The translations under genes and the position numbers were made by a program. From positions 186,001 through 250,000 of the forward strand of contig NZ_JALKCH010000001.1 of the NCBI RefSeq assembly GCF_023016805.1: DNA of 64,000 nucleotides, in the 5' to 3' direction. Within the stretch, counting starts at the first letter, position 1. The number at the start of each line of letters is the position of its first letter. This document shows positions 9,372 to 16,825 of this stretch, in pieces. The notes beneath the pieces were generated by a model. That model was given only the letters and a program-made list of their open reading frames with translations. It was not told the origin of the DNA and did not search any database. This stretch comes from Ancylobacter crimeensis. Its GTDB lineage: Bacteria; Pseudomonadota; Alphaproteobacteria; Rhizobiales; Xanthobacteraceae.

Positions 9372-11651
9372 ATGGCATCTTATATCTCGGACGACCTGCG
9401 GTCTGGAGCGCTGGTCTATCATCGCCTGCCGCGCCCCGGGAAGCTGGAGATCCAGGCAACCAAGCCACTTGCCAACCAGCGCGACCTCGCGCTCGCCTAT
9501 ACGCCCGGCGTCGCCGCGGTGTGCGAGGCGATTGCGGCCGATCCGGCGCTGGCCGCCGAACTCACCTGCAAGCAGAACCTCGTTGCGGTGGTGTCGAACG
9601 GTACGGCGGTGCTCGGCCTCGGCAATATCGGCCCGCTGGCGTCGAAGCCGGTGATGGAAGGCAAGGCCGTCCTGTTCAAGAAATTCGCCGGCATCGACGT
9701 ATTCGATATCGAGATCGACGCGAATGAGGTGGACCATGTCGTGACCGTGGTCGCGGCGCTGGAGCCCACCTTCGGCGGCATCAATCTGGAGGACATCAAG
9801 GCGCCCGAGTGCTTCGAGATCGAGACCCGTCTGCGCGAGAAGATGGGCATTCCCGTCTTCCACGACGACCAGCACGGCACCGCGATCATCGTCGCCGCGG
9901 CCATCGTGAATGCGCTGTTCCTCGGCAGCAAGAAGATCGACGAGGTGAAGATCGTCACCTCCGGCGCCGGCGCTGCGGCCATCGCGACGCTGAACCTGCT
10001 CGTCTCGATGGGCGCGAAGCGCGAGAACATCTGGGTCACGGACATCGAGGGCGTGGTCTATGAAGGCCGCGAGAAGCTGATGGACCCCTATAAGGGGGCC
10101 TTCGCCCAGAAGACCGAGGCCCGCACCCTGGCCGAGGCGATCGTCGGGGCGGACATCTTCATCGGCCTGTCCGCCGGCGGAGTGCTGAAGCCGGAGATGC
10201 TGAAGGCCATGGGCGAGCGTCCGCTCATCATGGCGCTGGCCAACCCCACCCCCGAGATCATGCCGGACATCGCCCGCGAGGCGCGCCCGGACGCCATGAT
10301 CTGCACCGGCCGTTCGGACTTCCCGAACCAGGTCAACAACGTGCTCTGCTTCCCCTTCATCTTCCGCGGCGCGCTGGATGCCGGCGCCACCCAGATCAAT
10401 GAGGAGATGAAGATCGCGGCGGTCAACGCCATCGCCGAACTCGCCCGAGAGACGCCCTCCGACGTGGTGGCCCGTGCCTATGGCGGCGACACCCCGGTGT
10501 TCGGGCCGAACTCGCTCATTCCCTCGCCCTTCGATCCGCGCCTGATCCAGCGCGTGGCCCCCGCGGTGGCCCGGGCGGCGATGGAGAGCGGCGTGTCGCA
10601 GCGCCCGATCGCGGATTTCGACGCCTATCTCGAAAGCCTCGACCGGTTCGTCTTCCGCTCCGGCCTGGTGATGAAGCCGATCTTCACCTCGGCCCGGCAG
10701 GCGCCGAAGCGCGTCATCTATGCCGAGGGCGAGGACGAGCGCATTCTGCGCGCCGCGCAGGTCGTGGTGGAGGAGGGCATCGCCCGCCCGATCCTGATCG
10801 GCCGCCCGGCGGTGGTCGATACGAGGCTGGAGCGTTTCGGCCTCTCGATCCGGCCCAATCGCGACTTCGACCTCATCAATCCCGACGACGACCCGCGCTA
10901 TCGCGACTATGTGCAGACCTATGTCGACGTCGCCGGCCGGCAGGGCGTGACGCCCGAGATCGCGCGCACGCTGGTGCGCACCACGCCGACCGTGATCGCC
11001 GCGCTCGCCGTCATCCGCGGCGATGCGGATGTGATGCTCTGCGGCGTGGAAGGGCGGTTCATCCGCCATCTCCGGCACATCCGCACCATCATCGGCAAGG
11101 CGCCGGGCGTGCAGGATGTCGCGGCGCTCTCGATGCTGCTGACGCCGAAGGGCGCCTTCTTCCTCTGCGATACGCAGGTGACGATGGATCCGAGCGCGGA
11201 GGATCTCGCCGAGATCGCGACGCTGGCGGCCGCCCATGTCCGCCGCTTCGGCATCGAGCCGCGCGTGGCGATGCTCTCGCATTCCGACTTCGGCGCCCGT
11301 GATGACGAGCGGGCCCGCAAGATGCGCCGCGCGGCGCAGATCCTCGCCGACCGCGACCCCAACCTCATGGTCGATGGCGAGATGGAAGGCGACAGCGCAC
11401 TGGTGCCGGAGATGCGCGAGCGCGTGCTGCCGGGTTCGCGGCTGCAGGGCGTGGCGAACATCCTCGTCATGCCGAACCTGGAGGCGGCCAATATCGCCTA
11501 CCAGATGGTGAAGGTGTTCGGCGATTCGCTGCCCGTCGGCCCGATCCTTCTGGGTTCGGGGCGACCGGCGCACATCCTCACCCCCTCGGTCACCGCGCGC
11601 GGCGTGGTGAACATGACCGCCATCGCGGTTGTCGAGGCGCAGAACATCTGA
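9372..11651 (+). CDS. maeB: NADP-dependent malic enzyme with C-terminal phosphotransacetylase domain
   Basis: Oxidatively decarboxylates malate to pyruvate with reduction of NADP. Residues about 20-430 form the malic-enzyme part ([43 protein letters not shown] nucleotide fold). Residues about 430-759 form a phosphate acetyltransferase-like domain ([20 protein letters not shown] onward, ending in [13 protein letters not shown]). In characterised homologues this second domain is regulatory, sensing acetyl-CoA, rather than catalytic. ATG 9372 follows a good ribosome site (GGAAGGGTGAG); the in-frame ATG at 9333 would add 13 residues and is less likely. Confidence 0.95.
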   Translation: MASYISDDLRSGALVYHRLPRPGKLEIQATKPLANQRDLALAYTPGVAAVCEAIAADPALAAELTCKQNLVAVVSNGTAVLGLGNIGPLASKPVMEGKAVLFKKFAGIDVFDIEIDANEVDHVVTVVAALEPTFGGINLEDIKAPECFEIETRLREKMGIPVFHDDQHGTAIIVAAAIVNALFLGSKKIDEVKIVTSGAGAAAIATLNLLVSMGAKRENIWVTDIEGVVYEGREKLMDPYKGAFAQKTEARTLAEAIVGADIFIGLSAGGVLKPEMLKAMGERPLIMALANPTPEIMPDIAREARPDAMICTGRSDFPNQVNNVLCFPFIFRGALDAGATQINEEMKIAAVNAIAELARETPSDVVARAYGGDTPVFGPNSLIPSPFDPRLIQRVAPAVARAAMESGVSQRPIADFDAYLESLDRFVFRSGLVMKPIFTSARQAPKRVIYAEGEDERILRAAQVVVEEGIARPILIGRPAVVDTRLERFGLSIRPNRDFDLINPDDDPRYRDYVQTYVDVAGRQGVTPEIARTLVRTTPTVIAALAVIRGDADVMLCGVEGRFIRHLRHIRTIIGKAPGVQDVAALSMLLTPKGAFFLCDTQVTMDPSAEDLAEIATLAAAHVRRFGIEPRVAMLSHSDFGARDDERARKMRRAAQILADRDPNLMVDGEMEGDSALVPEMRERVLPGSRLQGVANILVMPNLEAANIAYQMVKVFGDSLPVGPILLGSGRPAHILTPSVTARGVVNMTAIAVVEAQNI

Positions 11652-11709
11652 GGCACCGCATGAGGCGGCTGCGTGGCGGCCGCCTCCCCGACGCAGAGAG
11701 AGGAAGATC

Positions 11710-12051
11710 ATGACGATTCGGATTGTGAAGGCGGCCGTTGTCGCGGTGCTGGCGCTTGCGGCGCTCGGCTTCGCCGGAGCGGGCGCGAACGCCCAGAACA
11801 GCACCGCGCGTGGGGCCATCATCGGCGGCGCCGCAGGTGCGGCGGTCGGCGGGGCGGTGTCGGGAACCGCAGGCGGGGCGGTAACCGGCGCCGTGGTCGG
11901 CGGTGCGACGGGCGCCGCCGTCGGCGCCTCGCGCGATCGCAACCGCCGTTACAATCGCGGCTATGTCTGGCGCAATGGCCGCTGCTACTACCGCGATAAT
12001 CGCGGCCGGATGAGTCGCGTCTCCAACAACCGGTGCAACCGGCGGCGCTGA
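11710..12051 (+). CDS. Small glycine-zipper exported protein
   Basis: A 113-residue protein. A Sec signal peptide (to about residue 29, ending GANAQ) is followed by a glycine-zipper stretch of GAAxGAAxGGA repeats (residues about 34-75), like outer-membrane 'glycine zipper 2TM' proteins. A basic Arg/Asn/Tyr-rich tail contains two cysteines (GRCYYRDN and NRCNRR). ATG 11710 follows AGAGAGGAAG. The function is unknown; zipper proteins are usually outer-membrane or lipoprotein-like. It lies 58 bases after maeB and could be read through from it. Confidence 0.8.
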   Translation: MTIRIVKAAVVAVLALAALGFAGAGANAQNSTARGAIIGGAAGAAVGGAVSGTAGGAVTGAVVGGATGAAVGASRDRNRRYNRGYVWRNGRCYYRDNRGRMSRVSNNRCNRRR

Positions 12052-12160
12052 GGCCTCGGCACTGAGGCCTGCCGGTAAAAATCCGGACAGAGCGGAACCG
12101 GGGCTTCCGAATGGCGTTCTGCGGGGTGTCCTGAAATCCACCGTCCAAGGTTTTCCTTCA

Positions 12161-12373
12161 ATGGCAGATACCGGCACCGTGAAGTGGTTCAACGAGCAGA
12201 AGGGCTACGGCTTCATCCAGCCCGACGCCGGCGGCAAGGACGTGTTCGTCCATATCAGCGCCGTCGAGCGTGCGGGGTTTCGCGGGCTGCGCGACGGCGA
12301 GAAAATCGCCTTCGAACTGCAGACCGACCAGCGTTCGGGCCGGCAGTCCGCCGTCAATCTGCGCCCGGTCTGA
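12161..12373 (+). CDS. Cold-shock domain protein (copy 1)
   Basis: A 70-residue single cold-shock domain with both RNA-binding motifs, KGYGFIQP (RNP1) and DVFVHISAV (RNP2). Such proteins bind single-stranded RNA/DNA and act as RNA chaperones. It is nearly identical to the next gene, with differences mostly conservative (ERAGFRG versus QRSGLQG), so the pair is a tandem duplication. No strong ribosome site is visible before ATG 12161. Confidence 0.95.
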   Translation: MADTGTVKWFNEQKGYGFIQPDAGGKDVFVHISAVERAGFRGLRDGEKIAFELQTDQRSGRQSAVNLRPV

Positions 12374-12663
12374 GCCGGTCGCACGGAGCCGGCGGGTGAC
12401 TGCGGAAGGATGGCAAATGACACGGCCGATCTGCTGCAGCGCAAGGTGGTTTTGTCATTTTTCCGATGTGACGGGAATGATGATCGACGGGCTTGCATCC
12501 CACGACATTCCGTCTAGTCTCTCCGCAGAATTTGGCCGGACGACTGGGTCGTTTCGCCTTGCATCCGCCGGGCGCACGTTCAGCTTTTCTTCCAATTTCG
12601 ACCTAAGTCGGGAACATCGCGTCCCGGCTGGATGTGCAACCTAGATCTGAGAGACTTGAGACT
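12374..12663 (+). promoter_or_regulatory. Intergenic leader upstream of the second cold-shock gene
   Basis: These 290 bases hold no convincing gene and are less GC-rich than the surroundings, with several T-rich runs (for example 12450-12465 and 12583-12600). Long structured 5' leaders are typical of cold-shock genes in other bacteria, where they control translation with temperature. That it does so here is inference. The leader ends in TGAGAGACTTGAGACT just before the ATG, with no perfect Shine-Dalgarno. Confidence 0.4.
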
Positions 12664-12879
12664 ATGTCTACCCTTACCGGCACCGTGAAGTGGTTCAACG
12701 ACCAGAAGGGCTACGGCTTCATTCAGCCTGACTCCGGCGGCAAGGACGTGTTCGTGCACATCAGTGCGGTGCAGCGTTCCGGTCTCCAGGGTCTGCGTGA
12801 CGGCGAGAAGATCTCCTTCGAGCTGCAGACCGATCAGCGCTCCGGCAAGACCTCCGCGGTCAACCTGCGCACGGCGTGA
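12664..12879 (+). CDS. Cold-shock domain protein (copy 2)
   Basis: A 71-residue single cold-shock domain with RNP1 KGYGFIQP and RNP2 DVFVHISAV. I chose ATG 12664 because MSTLTGTVKWF is the conserved start; the in-frame ATG at 12634 lies in the leader. The long upstream leader and the strong terminator downstream suggest an independent transcription unit from copy 1. Confidence 0.95.
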   Translation: MSTLTGTVKWFNDQKGYGFIQPDSGGKDVFVHISAVQRSGLQGLRDGEKISFELQTDQRSGKTSAVNLRTA

Positions 12880-12930
12880 TGCCTTTCCCGACGCGGACGG
12901 CTTCGGCCTCTCCCGTGTCCTGCCATTGAG

Positions 12931-12965
12931 AAAGCCGCCGTTTCCCGGGGGAACGGCGGCTTTTT
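12931..12965 (+). terminator. Rho-independent terminator after the second cold-shock gene
   Basis: AAAGCCGCCGTT (12931-12942) pairs perfectly with AACGGCGGCTTT (12952-12963), followed by TTTCGC. It faces the convergent GFA-family gene. Confidence 0.85.
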
Positions 12966-12998
12966 CGCATGTTACAGGCTCTCTGACGGGTGCCTTGG

Positions 12999-13391
12999 TC
13001 AGGCGTTGCGGCCATCATAGGGCGTGGGCGAGAGTGTGCCGAGATCGATCCCGTCGAGGCACCGCACATTGACGGCGACCATCGCCGTGCCGTCCGGCAT
13101 CGCGCCGCGCGCAAAGGGTTCGACCCCGCAATCCGAGCAGAACATGTGCCCGATGACATGCTTGTTGAACCGGTATTCGCGCAGCGCCTGCGCGCCCGAG
13201 CCGAGCCGGAACGCGGCATCCGGCACGAAGGTCAACAATAGACCTTTCTTCGAGCAGATCGAGCAATTGCACGCAAGGATCTGGCCGAGGTCGGTCTCGA
13301 CTTCGAAGCGCACGGCCCCGCAATGGCATCCGCCACCGTGCAGGGCAGGGGCCTTTTTATCGCTCGCCGGATCATTCCCCGTTTCGCTCAT
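12999..13391 (-). CDS. GFA (glutathione-dependent formaldehyde-activating) family protein
   Basis: A 130-residue zinc-binding protein of the Mss4-like/GFA family. Three cysteine clusters are visible: GGCHCGAVRFEV near residue 22, CNCSICSKKG near 42, and CSDCGVEPF near 86. Some family members promote S-hydroxymethylglutathione formation, but most are uncharacterised, so the substrate is unknown. It converges with the second cold-shock gene. Its upstream side borders the accessory island. Confidence 0.9.
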   Translation of the reverse strand: MSETGNDPASDKKAPALHGGGCHCGAVRFEVETDLGQILACNCSICSKKGLLLTFVPDAAFRLGSGAQALREYRFNKHVIGHMFCSDCGVEPFARGAMPDGTAMVAVNVRCLDGIDLGTLSPTPYDGRNA

Positions 13392-13636
13392 GCTTCTTCC
13401 CCTCCTCTGATGCGGGGGAGAGGGTGAGGGATCGCGCAGGCGATGTCGAGATGACGCCAGGGCACGAAGGCCAAAAGGATACGGCCGGGAAGATCCCGGC
13501 CGTCATCAGAAAGGCTACGGCCCTGCGCGGTCGGCATAGCGCGCGATCAACGCTCGGCACCGGGCGGGGAAGTGTAAGACCAGCCATAAATTGCCTCAGA
13601 AATCCTGTAAGTAACTGTTTTTGCTGATATTTATTT
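13392..13636. other. Gene-free spacer left of the accessory island
   Basis: No credible coding frame on either strand. The right half (about 13570-13640) is AT-richer than the neighbourhood. It holds the presumed promoter of the minus-strand GFA-family gene, but I see no clear -35/-10 pair. The first island repeat begins at its right edge. Confidence 0.4.
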
Positions 13637-13727
13637 CTCGCTTTGCCTCGACGCCGCAGACGTCCTCGCATCAACTTGCCTCACTCTGCAGCCTCTTTGA
13701 GAGGCGGTTTGATGCGAGCGCAAAGAA
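13637..13727. repeat. Left-side repeat cluster of the accessory island
   Basis: Two related motifs face each other here: CTCGCATCAACTTGCCTCACT at 13665-13685 (minus orientation) and GAGGCGGTTTGATGCGAGC around 13701-13719 (plus). A weaker copy (CTCGCTTTGCCTCGACG) starts at 13637, and a small hairpin GCCTCT-TTG-AGAGGC lies at 13691-13705. The same motif, GAGGCG-TTT-ATGCGAGC, recurs on the right side at 16738-16755. Arrays of short end repeats are typical of transposase-binding ends of Tn7/Tn5053-type elements. Confidence 0.5.
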
Positions 13728-13728
13728 A

Positions 13729-13751
13729 AGGCCCCGGCTATGCCGAGGCCT
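13729..13751 (-). terminator. Minus-strand terminator of the island operon
   Basis: AGGCC-C-CGGC, loop TAT, GCCG-A-GGCCT forms a stem with one mismatch. On the minus strand it is followed by TTTTCTTT (complement of 13722-13729). It lies just past the last minus-strand remnant and would end transcription of the cyclase unit. Confidence 0.75.
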
Positions 13752-13778
13752 CCAAAGCGATCAGTGAGAGTAGCTTGG

Positions 13779-14111
13779 TCAGGTCGCGGGTGCGTGGCCG
13801 CGAAGCGCGGCGCGCTCGTAGAACGTGGCCTTCACCTGTCCGGGATCGAAGGCAGGCGTGATCCCGGAACGACCGAGGTCTGCGGCTAGGCGCCTGAAGT
13901 GGATCCCGGTCTCTCTCGAAAGACCGGTGAGCGAGACGAACCTCCGCATGAACGTGTCGAGGTCGGCTTCCAGCACCACTCGTTGAGGGCAACGATTTAC
14001 CGGATTGAGACGCACGCTCGAGGGCAGGGCCCCTGTCTCGATCAGGGCGTTCACGACCGCGGTGGAAGGCCTTCGCGGCAAGATGGGGGAAAGGGCCGGG
14101 GCCCCGGTTGA
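13779..14111 (-). pseudogene. Remnant resembling the C-terminus of a TniQ-type transposition protein
   Basis: An open frame of about 110 codons, bounded by stops (upstream stop at 14112-14114), whose only start is TTG 14081. The segment with NPVNRCPQRVV, then LDTFMRRFVSL, GIHFRRLAADL and ITPAFDPGQVKATFYERAAL resembles, from memory, the C-terminal region of alphaproteobacterial TniQ-family proteins, which choose target sites for Tn7-like transposons. The N-terminal zinc-finger part is missing, so this would be a truncated relic. Another reading is a C-terminal piece of an unrelated HTH protein. Without a database search the call is tentative. Confidence 0.4.
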
Positions 14112-14186
14112 TCAACGGCACGGGCGTGCTCCGTCGTTCCGGCGCGCTGGGCGGGCCGGTGGCGTGGAAGGATGCGGTCGAAGGAT

Positions 14187-14589
14187 TCAGCGGGCCGCGG
14201 CTATCGCCCGGACGCGAGTGTCGGGACCGATCGGTGCGTCATCGAGGTCGAGCTCGACGAAGCGGCGCAGCGCAAGGGCGGCCACCACGCCCATCGGGTC
14301 GGGAGAGCGCATCGCGGCGAGGCAGGCGCCGAGCGGGAGCGGGCCGTCCTCGAGCAGCACCAGCAGCCTGACGCGCTCGCCGAGCGGCGCGCGCCAGCGG
14401 GCGTAGCGGAGGAGGTCGATCGCGTTCTCGAGGCGGACGGCGGGCTTGTCGGCCGCGGCGAGGATCTGGTGCCGGAACCCGGCTTCAACGGCAGCCGCGG
14501 CGACCCATGGGGGAGGGGGCTCGGCCCCCTCGCCGACGGCGTCGAGCAATGTCGCGACGCCGCTGCGTTCGACCAGGAAGTCGGGGACG
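14187..14589 (-). pseudogene. Frame-disjoint remnant, possibly TnsA-like C-terminus (or displaced C-terminus of the E2 protein)
   Basis: A coding-like stretch of about 133 codons without a start codon of its own near its beginning. Its end, LLRYARW then RVRLLVLLEDGPLPLG and RRFVELDLDDAPIGPDTRV, looks like the small winged-helix tail found at the C-terminus of TnsA-like endonucleases. The first part (VPDFLVERSGVATLLDAV) begins exactly where the preceding E2-like frame degenerates, offset by one base, so the two may instead be one frameshifted gene. A strong GAGGGGGC hairpin lies inside it at about 14514-14533. I cannot decide between the two readings from sequence alone. Confidence 0.35.
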
Positions 14590-15033
14590 TGGCCCGAGGC
14601 GATCGGCGGCCGCCTCCGCGCGGGCCTGGAAGACGGCCGCCGAGCCGTGAGCCCGACCTTCCGGCTTGCCTGGCCAGCGACGCAGGGCTGCGGCGACATC
14701 CTGCGCGCGCAGGTATCTCAGGAGCTTCCGCCACCAGAGCGACGCAGAGGCATCGTCGACGACCTGCAGCGGGTCGCCGGCCTTCCAGTTCAGGCAGAAC
14801 GATCCCCCGAAGTTGATGTGTCGCTCCGGACAGAAATTGGGCAGCCGGCCGGGCTTGGTCTCGCGTGCGGTGATGATTGGGCCCGCCGCGGAGATCGCGA
14901 CGGTGTAGCTTGGACCCGGAGCGCCCGACGGCAGTGGCGGGCACACCTCGAACGTCACAGAGCCGCCGCTCTCGGAGGCGAGCGCGGCGTGGTGTTGGGA
15001 CGCCGTCCGCTTGATGCAGGCGAGGGCCGACAA
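14485..15033 (-). CDS. E2 (ubiquitin-conjugating)-like protein, probably frame-disrupted
   Basis: The open frame is 182 residues from TTG 15033, six bases after the cyclase stop, so translation is likely coupled. Residues 65-82 (LPNFCPERHINFGGSFCLNW) match the active-site signature of E2 enzymes, H-x-N followed by G-S-x-C-L, with Cys80 as the candidate catalytic residue. Residues about 98-146 (WWRKLLRYLRAQDVAAALRRW..., HGSAAVFQARAEAA) look like the helical tail of prokaryotic E2 families. After about residue 147 the sequence turns into Arg-rich low-complexity sequence while the +1 frame becomes coding-like, indicating a frameshift or a deletion junction near 14590. No E1 or JAB protease gene is adjacent. 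Confidence 0.55.
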   Translation of the reverse strand: MSALACIKRTASQHHAALASESGGSVTFEVCPPLPSGAPGPSYTVAISAAGPIITARETKPGRLPNFCPERHINFGGSFCLNWKAGDPLQVVDDASASLWWRKLLRYLRAQDVAAALRRWPGKPEGRAHGSAAVFQARAEAAADRLGPRPRLPGRTQRRRDIARRRRRGGRAPSPMGRRGCR

Positions 15034-15038
15034 CCAGA

Positions 15039-16589
15039 TCAGTCCTTCGTGCAGTGCGGCCGGAAGGGTTCTTCCGCTGCCCGGGCCAGCGCCGGGCTTG
15101 AAAGAGCGTACGCCTCAGCCACTGCGGCCTTCGCCACCTTGTCTCCGTCTTCGGAGAGAGCCGAGACGGCGGTGTCGTAGGTCAAGTCTGGGACGATCTT
15201 GGCCTTCCCGAACAGCTCGCGCACGGCGTCGGACGCGACCCCGTAGGCGGCATCGCCGATGGCCGTCTGGCTGCCCGTGCACCGCCTCTGTTCGTCCTCG
15301 GAACCGAGGACCGCGCGTCCGACCGAGCAGCGCACCTTGTCTCCGCGCATGCCCAGCCGCGTGATCGCTGTCGGCCCGAACTCGAAGCCGATCGCGAGGC
15401 CAAGGTCGTCGGTGTCGATGCCGTTGGCCTGCAGGCGCTCGAGCGCAAGATCGAAGCTGCTCCGCAGGGCGCCGGCGCACAGCGTCGCGGTCGAGACCGT
15501 CTCCTCGTCGTACGTCTGGTGCGCGGTGCCCTCGAGGATGTGGCCGTGGATGCAGTCGCCGATGAAGCGGATGCGCCTGCCGCCGAAGTCTGCGGTCAGC
15601 ACCCGATCCAGTTCCGCGCGGATGACATGGAGGCACCTCACGACGTCCTTGGCTTGCTCGTCGTCCTCGATGTGTGCGTCGACGTAAGCCGTGAAGTTGT
15701 CCACGTCGGCGTAGACCGAGACGGTGTCCATGCGCCGCGAGTTCGCCGGCGACAGCGAGGTGATCTCGAGATCCCGCAGCGGCGGGGTCGACCGGGAGAA
15801 CTCGAAGGTACCGATGGGGCTCTTCTCGTTGTCCTTGCGCCACGCGTCGACGATCGAGTCCTTGTCGACGTCGAGGTCCGCGGCTTCCTGGCACGCCGAG
15901 ATCTCCTCCTCGGTCAAAGGGGTCTTGGGCACGTCGTCTTCGTCGAGCTCCTCGAGGCCGATCGCGCGACGAGCGCTGTTGCTCAAGAAGATACCGAGGG
16001 TCGTGCCGTTCGAGGCGAGCTTGGCCGCCTTGTTCGCCGGGCTGCCGAGGAAGAGCGGCTCTCGGTACCCGTTGCGACCGTTGTTGACGGCCAAGGCCAG
16101 CCCCGTGTCGATCCCGATGCGCACGTCCGCGTTCGGGATCTGCTCGTCGTCGTCGCCCGTCTCCGCAAGCACGTCGCTGATGAGCTGGGCGACGGCCACG
16201 GCCTTGCGGACGCGGTCGGCCTCGGAGTCCGAGCCGTAGGGCTTCGACACCACCGCGTGGAGGCGTTGGTTGTGGAAGTCCACGCGGCGGGCCTCGGCGC
16301 CCGACAGGATGCGCTCGACAGCCCGGTAGTGGAGGTTGAGGAAGCGGAGCGTCCGCTTGTGGCAGGTCGGTCCTTCGACAGCGGTGCTGTCGAGGAGTTC
16401 CCGCAGGTTGGGGATGTCGACATAGAGGTGCACGGCGTCCATCCGGTACGCCTTGTTGGTGGGGATGTCCTCGAGGGACTTGTCGCGCGTCCAGTCCACG
16501 ACGGACACGGTCCGCACGTCCTCGATACGCTTGTCGATCGAGGACTTGGCCCGATCGTGCTTCCAGGTATGCGCCACGCCAGTCTCCAT
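15039..16589 (-). CDS. Tandem class III nucleotide cyclase (two cyclase-homology domains)
   Basis: A 516-residue soluble protein from ATG 16589 (the frame stays open to TTG 16721, but that extension looks unconserved). Domain 1, about residues 53-215, has one metal-type Asp (HLYVDIPNLREL, D58) and an Asn in GSPANKAAKLA (N186), but its second metal position is replaced (VDFHNQRLHAVV). Domain 2, about 287-460, has both metal Asps: VYADVDNFTAYV (D295) and IRFIGDCIHGHI (D345), then GPTAITRLGMRG and SVGRAV. This fits an intramolecular pseudo-heterodimer with one active site. No membrane or sensor domain is present. Stand-alone soluble cyclases of this kind include the Pycsar cCMP/cUMP synthases; the base made here is unknown. 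Confidence 0.75.
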   Translation of the reverse strand: METGVAHTWKHDRAKSSIDKRIEDVRTVSVVDWTRDKSLEDIPTNKAYRMDAVHLYVDIPNLRELLDSTAVEGPTCHKRTLRFLNLHYRAVERILSGAEARRVDFHNQRLHAVVSKPYGSDSEADRVRKAVAVAQLISDVLAETGDDDEQIPNADVRIGIDTGLALAVNNGRNGYREPLFLGSPANKAAKLASNGTTLGIFLSNSARRAIGLEELDEDDVPKTPLTEEEISACQEAADLDVDKDSIVDAWRKDNEKSPIGTFEFSRSTPPLRDLEITSLSPANSRRMDTVSVYADVDNFTAYVDAHIEDDEQAKDVVRCLHVIRAELDRVLTADFGGRRIRFIGDCIHGHILEGTAHQTYDEETVSTATLCAGALRSSFDLALERLQANGIDTDDLGLAIGFEFGPTAITRLGMRGDKVRCSVGRAVLGSEDEQRRCTGSQTAIGDAAYGVASDAVRELFGKAKIVPDLTYDTAVSALSEDGDKVAKAAVAEAYALSSPALARAAEEPFRPHCTKD

Positions 16590-16724
16590 CTTTCGGCGGC
16601 CGACCGCGGCAGCCAGTTCCTGTCGAAGCCGCTTCCCCAAGCGACGTTTCTGGTCTGTTCCCCCAGCCATTTCCGGGCAGCCGTGAAGCTGCCCGGAACG
16701 TTCATTTTTCAAGCCATTCAAGTC

Positions 16725-16800
16725 GCCTCTAAGAAGTGAGGCGCTTTAATGCGAGCATCGAGTGCGCTTTATGCGAAGAAATGACCATTCTTTGCGAGCG
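16725..16800. repeat. Right-side repeat cluster of the accessory island
   Basis: Two tandem copies of a roughly 22-bp motif: GTGAGGCGCTTTAATGCGAG at 16736-16755 and GTGCGCTTTATGCGAAG at 16762-16778. A small hairpin GCCTC...GAGGC precedes them (16725-16742). The first copy matches the left-side site at 13701-13719 in direct orientation and the complement of 13665-13685 in inverted orientation. A third, weaker copy (TTTGCGAGCGCC) lies at 16791-16802. No host gene is interrupted; nrdJ ends at 16826. Confidence 0.5.
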
Positions 16801-16825
16801 CCTATAGAAGATCCGGCAAGCTCCT

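Noticed and set aside
8808..11942. A 1044-codon antisense frame across maeB
   Set aside because: Shadow of malic enzyme; no motifs, Arg/His/Ala-rich.
13738..14121. Alternative minus-strand frame over the TniQ-like relic
   Set aside because: It reads as Arg-rich low-complexity sequence, whereas the overlapping frame at 13779-14111 has a family-like pattern.
15983..16705. Alternative minus-strand frame with a credible-looking ATG over the cyclase N-terminus
   Set aside because: It runs into Ser/Arg/Thr low-complexity sequence opposite conserved cyclase motifs; the cyclase frame is clearly the coding one.
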